From assembly GCF_000242635.2 (NCBI RefSeq), contig NC_017770.1, forward strand, positions 2,430,669 through 2,494,668: DNA of 64,000 bases. The letters are read 5' to 3'. Below, piece by piece: positions 17,695-26,633 of this stretch. Source of the DNA: Solitalea canadensis DSM 3403. GTDB lineage: Bacteria; Bacteroidota; Bacteroidia; Sphingobacteriales; Sphingobacteriaceae. The translations under genes were made by a program, and so were the position numbers. The notes beneath the pieces were generated by a model. It was given only the letters and a program-made list of their open reading frames with translations. It had not been told where the DNA came from and did no database searches. Position 1 is the stretch's first letter; each line of letters starts with the position of its first letter.

Positions 17695-20304
17695 TTAAGA
17701 AAGATATTGCTTGGCTTTTTCTAGCGCTCTATCTAAGCCTGATGCATCTTTACCTCCTGCAGTTGCGTAGAATGGCTGTCCGCCCCCACCTCCCTGGATC
17801 TCTTTCCCTAACTCGCGAACGATCTGAGAAGCATTTAATTTTTTATCTTGAACCAGGCTATCAGAGATAATTACTGAAATACTTGGCTTTCCGTCAATTT
17901 CAGCAGCTATAACAAGGAACAAATCATTTAACTTCTCACGCATTTCAAACGAAAGATTCTTAATCGCTTCGGCAGATGGAATATCTACTCTAGTAGCGAT
18001 GAAGTTTACTCCATTGATGGACTCTGCTTTTTTAACAAGATCATCTTTAAGCATTGACGCTTTCTGAATGATCATTTGCTCCAGTTCTTTACGCAAACGA
18101 TTATTTTCTTCTAAAACATTTTCTAATCCTTTGACAACATCTTTAGGATTTTTCAATAACGTTTTTACTTCGTTAACGATCGCTTGCTGCTGATTATATA
18201 ATTCTTCTGCTTTGGTGGCAGTAATCGCTTCAATACGACGAACACCTGCAGCTACAGCGCTTTCGGCAACGATTTTAAACGAACCAATTTGACCGGTTGC
18301 CGGCACGTGAATACCTCCACAAAGCTCTTTTGAATAAGAAGGATCAAAGGTAATCACACGCACAAAATCACCATATTTTTCACCAAACAAGGCAGTTACA
18401 CCAGAATCAATCGCTTGTTGGAATGGAACTTTTCGTTGTTCGTCCAGCTTTATGTTCTCGCGAATTTTTTCGTTTACAATTTTCTCAATTGCGGCAATTT
18501 CTTCATCAGTTACTTTAGCGAAGTGTGAAAAGTCAAAACGCAAATATTCTTCATTCACCAATGAACCTTTTTGATTCACGTGATCACCTAAAACGCGTTT
18601 TAAGGCAGCATGTAGTAAGTGCGTTGCAGAGTGATTATTAGCCGTATCTCTACGTTTATCTGTATCAACCTTAGCAACAAATGCCTTCGTTAAGTCTTCC
18701 GGTAATTCGTCCGTAAAATGAACAATCAGGTTATTTTCTTTTTTGGTGTCATTGATTCGAACCAATTCATTTGCATTTTCTAATACACCGGTATCTCCTA
18801 CTTGTCCACCACCTTCAGCATAGAAAGGAGTTTTATCCAATACTAACTGGTATTGCTCTTTACCTTTCGCTTTAATCTTACGGTATTTTAAAATATGCAC
18901 TTCAGTTTCTAACTGATCATACCCTAAGAATTCCGTTTCTTTATCTTCACTTACTAGCACCCAGTCGCCGGTATCAATTGCAGTAGCTGCACGAGAACGA
19001 TTTTTCTGCGCTTCCAATGCTTTATTGAAGCCATCCATGTCAACGTTTAGCTTACTTTCGCGAGCCAACAATTGAGTTAAATCGATAGGAAAGCCATACG
19101 TATCATATAATTCGAAAGCGAATTCACCTTCAATCTCTTTATGATCAGCAATGTATTTTTCAAAACGTTGGATACCTCCTGCAAGTGTACGTAAGAAAGA
19201 TGCTTCTTCTTCTTTTACCACCTTTTCAACAAATGATTTTTGCTCTTTCAATTCGTTGAAAACCCCGTCAAACTGTTCTGCCAATAATGCAACCAGCTTG
19301 TACAAGAAGGGCTCCTTAAAGTTTAGGAATGTATAAGAATAACGAACCGCACGGCGCAAAATACGACGGATTACATAACCTGCTCCTGTATTTGACGGTA
19401 ATTGTCCATCGGTAATGGTGAAGGCGATTGCACGAATATGATCTGCCATTACACGCATAGCAATATCCGTTTTTTCGACTTTACCATAAGCAATTCCACA
19501 TTGTGACGCGATGAACTGAATCATTGGCTGGAACACATCGGTATCATAGTTTGATCGTTTTTGCTGCAACGCCATACATAAACGTTCAAAACCCATTCCG
19601 GTATCCACATGTTGAGCAGGAAGTTTTTCCAATGAACCATCGGCTTTACGGTTAAACTCCATAAATACGTTGTTCCAAATCTCAACAACTTGCGGATGGT
19701 CATTATTTACCAGTTCCTTACCATCCTTCTGAGCGCGTTCTTCCTCACTTCTTAAATCGATGTGAATTTCAGAACATGGGCCACAAGGTCCCTGGTCGCC
19801 CATTTCCCAGAAGTTATCTTTTTTATTTCCGTAGAGGATACGATCTGCGGCAATATATTTTTTCCAAATTTCTAAGGCTTCGTTGTCGGGCGCTAAGTTT
19901 TCTTTAGCATCACCTTCAAAAACAGTCACATACAAACGATCTTTAGGTAACTTATAAACTTCCGTCAATAATTCCCAAGCCCACTGAATAGCTTCTTTTT
20001 TGAAATAGTCGCCAAAGCTCCAGTTACCCAACATTTCAAACAACGTATGGTGATAGGTATCGATACCTACTTCTTCCAAGTCATTATGTTTACCAGAAAC
20101 GCGAAGACATTTTTGCGTATCGGCGACACGAGGAAACTTAACCGGAGAAACACCTAAGAAAATATCCTTAAAAGGTGCCATACCTGAGTTAACGAACATT
20201 AGGGTCGGATCGTTTTTAACCACCAATGGTGCCGAAGGAACAATTTTATGTCCTTTACTTTCAAAAAAGTCTAAAAATGCTTTACGTATAGATCTGGAAT
20301 CCAT
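17695..20304 (-). CDS. alaS: Alanyl-tRNA synthetase
   Basis: 869 residues, full length. Class II synthetase with editing. N-terminal catalytic core with [28 protein letters not shown] and the motif-3-like [12 protein letters not shown]; a tRNA-recognition domain; the editing domain with [11 protein letters not shown] and the distal [13 protein letters not shown] (zinc/editing residues); and a C-terminal C-Ala domain ending [16 protein letters not shown]. Ribosome start at ATG 20304. Divergent from bioA across a repeat-rich region. Confidence 0.97.
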   Translation of the reverse strand: MDSRSIRKAFLDFFESKGHKIVPSAPLVVKNDPTLMFVNSGMAPFKDIFLGVSPVKFPRVADTQKCLRVSGKHNDLEEVGIDTYHHTLFEMLGNWSFGDYFKKEAIQWAWELLTEVYKLPKDRLYVTVFEGDAKENLAPDNEALEIWKKYIAADRILYGNKKDNFWEMGDQGPCGPCSEIHIDLRSEEERAQKDGKELVNNDHPQVVEIWNNVFMEFNRKADGSLEKLPAQHVDTGMGFERLCMALQQKRSNYDTDVFQPMIQFIASQCGIAYGKVEKTDIAMRVMADHIRAIAFTITDGQLPSNTGAGYVIRRILRRAVRYSYTFLNFKEPFLYKLVALLAEQFDGVFNELKEQKSFVEKVVKEEEASFLRTLAGGIQRFEKYIADHKEIEGEFAFELYDTYGFPIDLTQLLARESKLNVDMDGFNKALEAQKNRSRAATAIDTGDWVLVSEDKETEFLGYDQLETEVHILKYRKIKAKGKEQYQLVLDKTPFYAEGGGQVGDTGVLENANELVRINDTKKENNLIVHFTDELPEDLTKAFVAKVDTDKRRDTANNHSATHLLHAALKRVLGDHVNQKGSLVNEEYLRFDFSHFAKVTDEEIAAIEKIVNEKIRENIKLDEQRKVPFQQAIDSGVTALFGEKYGDFVRVITFDPSYSKELCGGIHVPATGQIGSFKIVAESAVAAGVRRIEAITATKAEELYNQQQAIVNEVKTLLKNPKDVVKGLENVLEENNRLRKELEQMIIQKASMLKDDLVKKAESINGVNFIATRVDIPSAEAIKNLSFEMREKLNDLFLVIAAEIDGKPSISVIISDSLVQDKKLNASQIVRELGKEIQGGGGGQPFYATAGGKDASGLDRALEKAKQYLS

Positions 20305-20326
20305 GAAATGTATAATTTGATATTTT

Positions 20327-20513
20327 TAACCGCTAAGGCGCTAACACACGAAGGCTATTGTCTTTGTGTGTTAGCGCCTTTTTCGATTTTTAATAAGCCT
20401 CAAAAATAACTGTTTGAATTGGAAGGCAAAAGCTAAATGAAAAATAATAATCTTTGCCTTTTGACAACAATTGAACTGAAAATCTCTTAGCGCCTTTGTG
20501 CCTTTGTGGTTAA
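20327..20513. repeat. Inverted repeat of the CCGCTAAGGCGC family between alaS and bioA
   Basis: A 15-bp perfect stem (AAGGCGCTAACACAC and inverse, 20335-20380) followed by T-rich DNA, plus an outer inverted match between 20327 and 20484-20513 (CTTAGCGCCTTTGTGCC...). Same word set as the tandem repeat at 21791-22075 and the short copy at 4829. Confidence 0.7.
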
Positions 20514-20526
20514 TAAAATTTTTAGC

Positions 20527-21792
20527 ATGAATTTAGTTAAACGTGACCTTAAAGCCATATGGCACCCATATACTCAAATGAAAACCGCCTCTGCCCCTAT
20601 TCCAATTGTAAGAGGCGAAGGATTATATTTAATTGATGAGCATGGAAATCGTTACATGGATGTGGTGGCTTCATGGTGGGTAAATATCCACGGACACTCA
20701 CACTCTTATATCGCTCAAAAGGTTTCTGAGCAATTACATACCTTAGAACATGTGATTTTTGCTGGATTTACACACCCTACGGCTGTTGAATTAGCTGAAC
20801 GTTTATTGGCGATAATTCCTGATAATCAGCAAAAAATATTCTATTCAGATAATGGTTCAACCGCTGTTGAAGTGGCATTAAAAATGGCCTTTCAATACTG
20901 GCATAATTCGGGAATTTCTAAAAAGAAAGTACTTGCTTTTAACAACTCCTATCACGGCGATACATTCGGTGCTATGTCGGTAAGTGCCCGAAGCGCTTTT
21001 ACCAATGCGTTTGAAAGTCTTTTATTTGATGTAGAATACATTGATCTTCCTACTCCGGAAAATCTCTCCAATCTAAAATCCCATATCTCAAATCTAAGTG
21101 ATCATATCTCCTCTTTCATTTTTGAACCTTTAGTACAAGGTGCAGGCGGCATGATCATGTATGAGGCGGCTCCTTTAGATGAATTAATTCGTTTTTGTAA
21201 AGAGCAGAATATTCTTGTAATTGCCGATGAAGTAATGACCGGCTTTGGTCGTACTGGTAAGCTGTTTGCCTGCAATTATTTGACCGAACAGCCTGATATG
21301 ATATGTTTTTCAAAAGGGTTAACTGGCGGAACTATGCCTTTAGGAATTACTTCGTGTTCGCAAGCTATTTATGACCGTTTCTTATCGGATGATAAATTAA
21401 AAACACTTTTCCACGGACATTCCTTTACAGCTAATCCTGTTGCCTGTGCAGCTTCTTTAGCAAGTTTGGATCTTCTTTTAAAAGAAGAAACTATGAAACA
21501 AATTGAAATGATCTGCGAAAAGCATTCGGTGTTCAAAAACAAGATAGTTGGGCATGCTAAATTATTTGACATACGCCAACAAGGAACCATTTTGGCGATG
21601 GAGTGGAATTACGGTGAAAACACTTCCTATTTCAATGAAGTAAGGGACAAGCTGTACAACTTTTTTCTTGAAAACAAGATCATTATGCGCCCAATGGGCA
21701 ATGTTCTTTACCTATTACCTCCCTACTGCATTACAACTGCTGAACTTGATTTTGTGTACGGCAAGATTGAAGAGGCATTAGAAAAATTTTAA
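20527..21792 (+). CDS. bioA: Adenosylmethionine-8-amino-7-oxononanoate aminotransferase
   Basis: 421 residues from ATG 20527 (the longer reading starts with GTG and lies in repeat DNA). Class III PLP aminotransferase that converts KAPA to DAPA with SAM as amino donor in biotin synthesis. Seen: IWHPYTQMK (typical BioA start), ASWWVNIHGHSH, SDNGSTAVEVALKMA, SYHGDTFGAMSVS, IADEVMTGFGRTGK, and the PLP Lys in CFSKGLTGGTMPLG. Other bio genes are not in the window. Its stop codon touches the first 95-bp tandem repeat. Confidence 0.96.
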   Translation: MNLVKRDLKAIWHPYTQMKTASAPIPIVRGEGLYLIDEHGNRYMDVVASWWVNIHGHSHSYIAQKVSEQLHTLEHVIFAGFTHPTAVELAERLLAIIPDNQQKIFYSDNGSTAVEVALKMAFQYWHNSGISKKKVLAFNNSYHGDTFGAMSVSARSAFTNAFESLLFDVEYIDLPTPENLSNLKSHISNLSDHISSFIFEPLVQGAGGMIMYEAAPLDELIRFCKEQNILVIADEVMTGFGRTGKLFACNYLTEQPDMICFSKGLTGGTMPLGITSCSQAIYDRFLSDDKLKTLFHGHSFTANPVACAASLASLDLLLKEETMKQIEMICEKHSVFKNKIVGHAKLFDIRQQGTILAMEWNYGENTSYFNEVRDKLYNFFLENKIIMRPMGNVLYLLPPYCITTAELDFVYGKIEEALEKF

Positions 21793-22075
21793 TAACCCGC
21801 AAAGACACGAAGGCACAAAGTAAAAACTTCTGATTTGTAAAGAAAAAACTTAGCGTCTCTGCATCTTAGCGGTAAAAAATACTTTAATAAACCGCAAAGA
21901 CACGAAGGCGCAAAGTAAAAACTTCTGATTTGTAAAGAAAAAACTTAGCGTCTCTGCGTCTTAGCGGTAAAAAATACTTTAATAAACCGCAAACACACGA
22001 AGGCACAAAGTAAAAACTTCTGATTTATAAAGAAAAAACTTAGCGTCTCTGCGTCTTAGCGGTAAAAAATACTTT
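21791..22075. repeat. Three tandem copies of a 95-bp palindromic unit
   Basis: Units start at 21791, 21886 and 21981; they are nearly identical (a handful of substitutions). Each unit is itself an imperfect inverted repeat: ACCGCAAAGACACGAAGG at one end and the inverse-like CTCTGCGTCTTAGCGGT at the other, with an AT-rich loop. Fills the 311-bp gap between bioA and the next gene. Confidence 0.95.
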
Positions 22076-22103
22076 TAACTTTGCCACCCTAAACCAATCT
22101 TTT

Positions 22104-22712
22104 ATGCAACTCGAAAAAATTGTATCCAAAATAACACAGCAACCTGAAGTGCACGCCAAATGGTTAAACACACTTTCGATGATGGAAAATACCGGGGCAC
22201 GTAAAATTTCAGCTTGTGAACATAAAAAGGATGTAACGCTCATTGTTTTAAAACATGCTGCTGAAGAAGCTCGTCATGCTTATTACCTTAAAAAGCAAAT
22301 CGGTAAAATTGATGAAGCGCTTTGTCCAGACTATAATAATGACCATTTATTAGCGCCACAAGCAAGCTATACTTACCTAAATTCATTGGATATCGAAGTT
22401 TGCAGGTACCTAAAGGATGAATTGAGATTAAAAGGTGAAGAACTAAAATTTGCAGCTTACTTATTGGTAACCTATGCTATCGAAGTAAGAGCGGATGAAA
22501 TTTATCCAATCTACCAGGATGCATTAGATCTTACGGGTAGCAAAGTAAATGTGAAATCAATTATTTTAGAAGAGGAAGGACATTTGGAAGAAATGATCAA
22601 TCAACTGAAAAAGTTCTCTGACGACTGGGAATCGCATGGACAAAAAGCTATTGCGATTGAATCGGCACTCTATCAAAATTGGTTAAATGAGTTGGAAAAG
22701 GAATTAATTTGA
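22104..22712 (+). CDS. Possible ferritin-like di-iron carboxylate protein
   Basis: 202 residues, all-helical by composition. Two E-x-x-H motifs (EEARHAYY, about residue 55, and EEEGHLEEM, about residue 155) with a Glu-rich helix between them (YAIEVRADEIYP) match a ferritin-like four-helix bundle that binds two metal ions. I do not recognise a named family. Follows bioA on the same strand but separated by the tandem repeat; the DUF1801 gene follows 32 bases later. A redox or oxygenase role is only inferred. Confidence 0.55.
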   Translation: MQLEKIVSKITQQPEVHAKWLNTLSMMENTGARKISACEHKKDVTLIVLKHAAEEARHAYYLKKQIGKIDEALCPDYNNDHLLAPQASYTYLNSLDIEVCRYLKDELRLKGEELKFAAYLLVTYAIEVRADEIYPIYQDALDLTGSKVNVKSIILEEEGHLEEMINQLKKFSDDWESHGQKAIAIESALYQNWLNELEKELI

Positions 22713-22744
22713 TAGTATTGGAAAAATCTGAGCAATATTAAATT

Positions 22745-23200
22745 ATGCAATCAAACGCTAAAACTCCACAAGAATATATCGAATCCCTACCGGAAGATCG
22801 TAAAACAGCACTTTCAAAATTAAGAGCTGCTATTCATCAAAATCTTCCGGCAGGTTTTGAAGAAGCCATGTCCTATGGCATGCTTGGCTATATAGTTCCA
22901 CATTCGCTATATCCAGCCGGGTATCATTGTGCACCAGAACTGCCGCTTCCCTTTATGAGTATTGCCTCACAAAAAAACTTTGTGGCCATTTATCATATGG
23001 GAATGTATATGGATAATGAATTATTAGACTGGTTTACAAGCGAATATACTAAACATAGTACACTCAAACTGGATATGGGCAAAAGCTGTGTCCGTTTCAA
23101 AAAAATGGATCAAATTCCATTTGAATTGATCGGTGAGCTAGCATCAAAAATGACAACTGATCAATGGATCGAACTTTATGAAAAGAAACTGATGCGTTGA
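22745..23200 (+). CDS. DUF1801 domain-containing protein
   Basis: 151 residues. Family pattern of DUF1801/YdhG: TPQEYIESLPEDRKTALSKL, PAGFEEAMSYGMLGY, MSIASQKNFVAIYHMGMY, and KLDMGKSCVRFKKMDQIP. Small cytoplasmic protein; family function unknown. Likely co-transcribed with the preceding gene. Confidence 0.85.
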   Translation: MQSNAKTPQEYIESLPEDRKTALSKLRAAIHQNLPAGFEEAMSYGMLGYIVPHSLYPAGYHCAPELPLPFMSIASQKNFVAIYHMGMYMDNELLDWFTSEYTKHSTLKLDMGKSCVRFKKMDQIPFELIGELASKMTTDQWIELYEKKLMR

Positions 23201-23211
23201 TAATGATTCTT

Positions 23212-23985
23212 TTACCATTTTAGCTTAGTTTTTGTCAAGAAAGAATTAACACCTTTTTTAAAATCTTCGGTTGAACGAATATGAGCATTGGTTTCTGCGG
23301 CATAAACTAATGCTTCTTCTGACTTCATTTGCTGAACCTTCTGAATAAGATCTTTGGTGTAGGCAATAGAATTTGCTGATGTTTCGTTACTCAGTTTTTC
23401 GGCAAAAAGTCTGACCTCTTCAGCTAACTGATGTTTGGTTACTAAGTAATTAATCAGTCCAAACTCTTTGGCTTCTGAAGCCGTAATCAGCCGCCCACTT
23501 AATAATAAATCGCGAGCTTTGCCTTCTCCAATTTTCCTGATCAAAAATAAGGCAACTATAGCCGGAACAAAACCTATTTTAACTTCGGTGTAACCAAACT
23601 GAGCTTCAGGAGCTGCAAACACAAAATCGCACACGGTTATCAAGCCACATCCTCCCGCAATGGCATGTCCTTGTACCTTTGCAATGGTTATTTTTTGTGA
23701 AAAGTAAATCGCTGCAAACAGTTCGCGCAACTGGTGACTGTCGGCAAGGTTTTCAGCGGCAGAATTCTGTTGAAGTTGCTGAAGATAGGCTAGGTCTGCA
23801 CCTGCACTAAACACATCCCCTTCCGCTTCTAAAACAATAATCTTTACATCCTTATCTTTTTCTGCTTTATAAAATGCTTGTTTTAACTGCTGAACCATTT
23901 CCTCATTTAACGCATTGCGTTTTTCAGCACGGCTCAACGTAATAAAAGCAATTCTGTTTTCGACTTTATAATTGATCAGTTCCAT
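23212..23985 (-). CDS. Enoyl-CoA hydratase/isomerase family protein
   Basis: 257 residues, crotonase fold. Seen: LSRAEKRNALNEEM, the oxyanion-hole segments DVFSAGADLAYL (about residue 60) and HAIAGGCGLITVCDF (about residue 108), and the catalytic-Glu region FGYTEVKIGFVPA (about residue 134). Family members with this last motif include methylglutaconyl-CoA hydratases of leucine breakdown; substrate not certain. Its ATG overlaps the comEC stop by one base (TAATG), so it is last gene of the comEC transcription unit. Confidence 0.88.
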   Translation of the reverse strand: MELINYKVENRIAFITLSRAEKRNALNEEMVQQLKQAFYKAEKDKDVKIIVLEAEGDVFSAGADLAYLQQLQQNSAAENLADSHQLRELFAAIYFSQKITIAKVQGHAIAGGCGLITVCDFVFAAPEAQFGYTEVKIGFVPAIVALFLIRKIGEGKARDLLLSGRLITASEAKEFGLINYLVTKHQLAEEVRLFAEKLSNETSANSIAYTKDLIQKVQQMKSEEALVYAAETNAHIRSTEDFKKGVNSFLTKTKLKW

Positions 23986-26072
23986 TAAATAGAAATTCTT
24001 AATGCTTGAGATTGATGTATATTAACTATATCCTTACCCAGTATTTTACATTGTTCCTGAATCTGAGTAGCCCTGTATTCCGGAACCGAATTATCGATCA
24101 CAATACATTTTGTATCAAACAGTTGCAATAGCTGTTTAGGATCAACTTTATGTTTACCGGATATTAACAGGTAATCGACTTTTAATTTCTTGTTTACTTC
24201 ATAAGGTCGAAATTTAGAATCAATTACTCCGATACGCAAATTATAAAATTGAATGAAATTATATTGCTTTAATAAATGAACATTCTCGCTCTTCTTTTGG
24301 AGATACTGAACCGATTTTATTCCTAAATGTAAAATGTACGGTTGAATTGAAAAGTTGAACTGTTTTTCGGGTAAAACGCTGTCGGCATAAAGATATAATG
24401 TTTGACCATCCGTAAATCCCATTGCCGTTGTACTCTTTAACGCAAAAACGATCATTTCTTTTTGTTTTGATGAATGGTAGCTTTTAAACGCAAACGAACA
24501 ACATAACGCAGTCATACAAGCTAAAAAAGAAAGTTTCAATAGCGTTTTTCTTGAAATCATTAAATAACCTAAAATGACTATAGCTACGACCATAATGGTC
24601 AGCTGAAACTCATCAATCATTAAGTTTTGAAAAATAGCAAAGGGTAAATGACTCAATTTATATAGTATGAGATTCATTAGTGAAATCACATTTGAAAGAG
24701 CCCACCCTACTCCCGACCCCAAAATTGAAACGGGTGAAACGAGCAATAATAAAATTCCACCATAAAGAATAATACTTGCCAGAGGAATTATTAAAATATT
24801 AGCAACCAGAAAATAATTAGGGAATTGATGAAAATAGTAAACTGACAATGGAAATGTAACCAATTGAGCAGCAATGGAAACACTCGACATTAACCATAGT
24901 TGATTCAGCAGCCAATTGTCAAGTTTTATCCATCGATAAATCTTGGGTTGAAAATAGATAATGCCCAAAACAGCTAAGTACGATAACTGAAAACCCACAT
25001 CAACCAATAAATAAGGATTGAATAACAGCAAAAAGAATAATGAAACTGCTATTGAATTATAAATATTGGTATACCTGTTAAATCCCTGAGCTGTTGCAAT
25101 GATACTGATCATAAATGCTGCCCGACAAACTGCCGGAGAAAACCCGGTTATTGATGCATAAAACCAGGTAAGTAGCAGTGTTAAAAGAACTTTTATATAC
25201 CTACCTCCTTTGACTTTATCCAAAAAACCAAGCAAGTAATTAATTACTATGTAGATAATGCCAACATGTAATCCGGATACTGATAGAATGTGAACTGTGC
25301 CTGTATTGGTAAAGGCATTTACAATATCGGGACTTAAATCGGCTCTGTAACCCAATAAAAATGCGGAAACAATTCCAGCATTTTCCCTTTCAGTAATGTA
25401 TTTATTAAATCGTTGTACACATTTTTCGCGAAGCTTTAAGGCATAATAGGTTAAGTTGTGTTTGGGTTCTACCGGAATAATCCTGAACTCACTTTTCTTT
25501 AAATAAGTTTGGTAATGAATGTTTTTAAAACCCAGGTATTGTTTGTAGTCAAATTCATATGGATTTTGGGGAGGATCCATTAATTTATATTTGGAAGGGA
25601 TTAACAAATAGGTACCGTAGCCAACAGAATCAGTTGTTTCTAAAGTTACCAGCAAATTGCCAGAACAATCTGACAGCCTTTCCTTCTTATTTACCTTAAC
25701 TACTTTTGCATTAAATTTCACCTGCTTCCCTTTTCGTATTGGGACATCATTTACATAAATTACAAATGAGGTGGCAGTTTTCTTGGTAAAATGCTCCGAA
25801 CTCATCAGTTCATTATGCAATCCAGTTCCCACCAAACCAACAATAAAAAAGGATACGTTTATCAGTTTTCCTTTATATTTCTTCCAGGTTGTTTGATTGA
25901 TCTGCTTGTTATTAAATGTGATAAAACCCAAAACAACCAAGGCTATTAATAATAGCAGTACATTAAAAGATATCGATAGTGAGCTAAATAGACTTACTGT
26001 GACTCCTGCTAAAAATGGGAATAGTATTCTTAAAAAAGTTAGCTGTCGGGTTTGGAGACGTAAACTGCTCAT
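23985..26072 (-). CDS. comEC: ComEC/Rec2-family DNA-uptake channel
   Basis: 695 residues from ATG 26072; the longer reading to 26120 runs into a repeat arm and is rejected. Inner-membrane channel that carries single-stranded DNA into the cytoplasm during transformation. Seen: N-terminal helices, a DUF4131 soluble domain with the PPQNPYEFDYKQYLGFKNI segment, the competence-domain core HILSVSGLHVGIIY, FSPAVCRAAFM and LLVDVGFQLSYLAVLGI, and a C-terminal remnant of the beta-lactamase-like domain lacking the HxHxDH metal motif. The absence of that motif is usual in this phylum. Downstream gene overlaps by one base. Confidence 0.92.
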   Translation of the reverse strand: MSSLRLQTRQLTFLRILFPFLAGVTVSLFSSLSISFNVLLLLIALVVLGFITFNNKQINQTTWKKYKGKLINVSFFIVGLVGTGLHNELMSSEHFTKKTATSFVIYVNDVPIRKGKQVKFNAKVVKVNKKERLSDCSGNLLVTLETTDSVGYGTYLLIPSKYKLMDPPQNPYEFDYKQYLGFKNIHYQTYLKKSEFRIIPVEPKHNLTYYALKLREKCVQRFNKYITERENAGIVSAFLLGYRADLSPDIVNAFTNTGTVHILSVSGLHVGIIYIVINYLLGFLDKVKGGRYIKVLLTLLLTWFYASITGFSPAVCRAAFMISIIATAQGFNRYTNIYNSIAVSLFFLLLFNPYLLVDVGFQLSYLAVLGIIYFQPKIYRWIKLDNWLLNQLWLMSSVSIAAQLVTFPLSVYYFHQFPNYFLVANILIIPLASIILYGGILLLLVSPVSILGSGVGWALSNVISLMNLILYKLSHLPFAIFQNLMIDEFQLTIMVVAIVILGYLMISRKTLLKLSFLACMTALCCSFAFKSYHSSKQKEMIVFALKSTTAMGFTDGQTLYLYADSVLPEKQFNFSIQPYILHLGIKSVQYLQKKSENVHLLKQYNFIQFYNLRIGVIDSKFRPYEVNKKLKVDYLLISGKHKVDPKQLLQLFDTKCIVIDNSVPEYRATQIQEQCKILGKDIVNIHQSQALRISI

Positions 26073-26098
26073 TTGTTTGATTTTATTCTTATCGTATA

Positions 26099-26239
26099 AC
26101 ACACCCCTAACCCCTCTCAAGAGGGGAACCTTGAATCAACTTCGTTGATTTAATATTCTTAAATCGCATAACAATTATGTGTTAAAACTATGAGTAAGCA
26201 CTGTCGGAGTTCCCCTCTTGAGAGGGGTTAGGGGTGTGT
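26099..26239. mobile_element. 141-bp MITE-like element with perfect 31-bp inverted termini
   Basis: Bases 26099-26129 and 26209-26239 are exact inverse copies (31 of 31). Each arm also folds on itself (CCCCTC-TCAA-GAGGGG). The interior has small hairpins (AATCAAC-TTC-GTTGATT and CATAA-CAA-TTATG). No coding capacity and no clear target-site duplication. It lies between comEC and the DUF559 gene, three bases from the DUF559 stop codon. Mobility is inferred from structure. Confidence 0.75.
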
Positions 26240-26242
26240 CTT

Positions 26243-26629
26243 TTATTTATTCATTTTATTGCATACATTTTCCTCAATCCATATTTCAATCGTTCTCACA
26301 ACATTTTCAATATCCTTTAGCACCTCATCATCATCAAACCGAAGTACTTTAACCCCTACTTCGTTTAATTCTATTTCTCTTTTAACATCATGTGCTAAAG
26401 AATGCTCATGATAATGAGAAAATCCATCCACTTCTATTGCCAGATTCAATTCATGACAATAGAAATCTACTATATAACACAGCAAAGGTTTCTGTCGATG
26501 AAAATCATAATTATATGGCCTTAACTTGAGTTCATTCCACAATAACACTTCAGCCAAGGTGCTGTCGTTTCTAAGCCTTCTGGCTAATAATTTCAACTTA
26601 GGATCATAAGGAATAATTTTTCTTTTCAT
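26243..26629 (-). CDS. DUF559 (Vsr-like PD-(D/E)XK) endonuclease-domain protein
   Basis: 128 residues. Family features: LLARRLRNDSTLAEVLLWNEL, FHRQKPLLCYIVDFYC, LNLAIEVDGFSHYH (the E-V-D of a PD-(D/E)XK core) and VLRFDDDEVLKDIENV. This fold is related to very-short-patch-repair nucleases. Four bases after the stop of the helix-hairpin-helix gene, three bases from the inverted-repeat element. Looks like an insertion between that gene and comEC. DUF559 genes are often found beside G/C-rich palindromes; a functional link is an inference. Confidence 0.88.
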   Translation of the reverse strand: MKRKIIPYDPKLKLLARRLRNDSTLAEVLLWNELKLRPYNYDFHRQKPLLCYIVDFYCHELNLAIEVDGFSHYHEHSLAHDVKREIELNEVGVKVLRFDDDEVLKDIENVVRTIEIWIEENVCNKMNK

Positions 26630-26633
26630 TTAC

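Noticed and set aside
21791-22075. Tandem repeats as a possible CRISPR array
   Set aside because: Units are 95 bp, directly abutting, and lack unique spacers; no cas genes are present.
26073-26120. Longer N-terminus for comEC
   Set aside because: These codons lie in the inverted-repeat arm and read as low-quality sequence (MRGVRGVLYDKNKIKQ); the start at 26072 gives a proper membrane helix.
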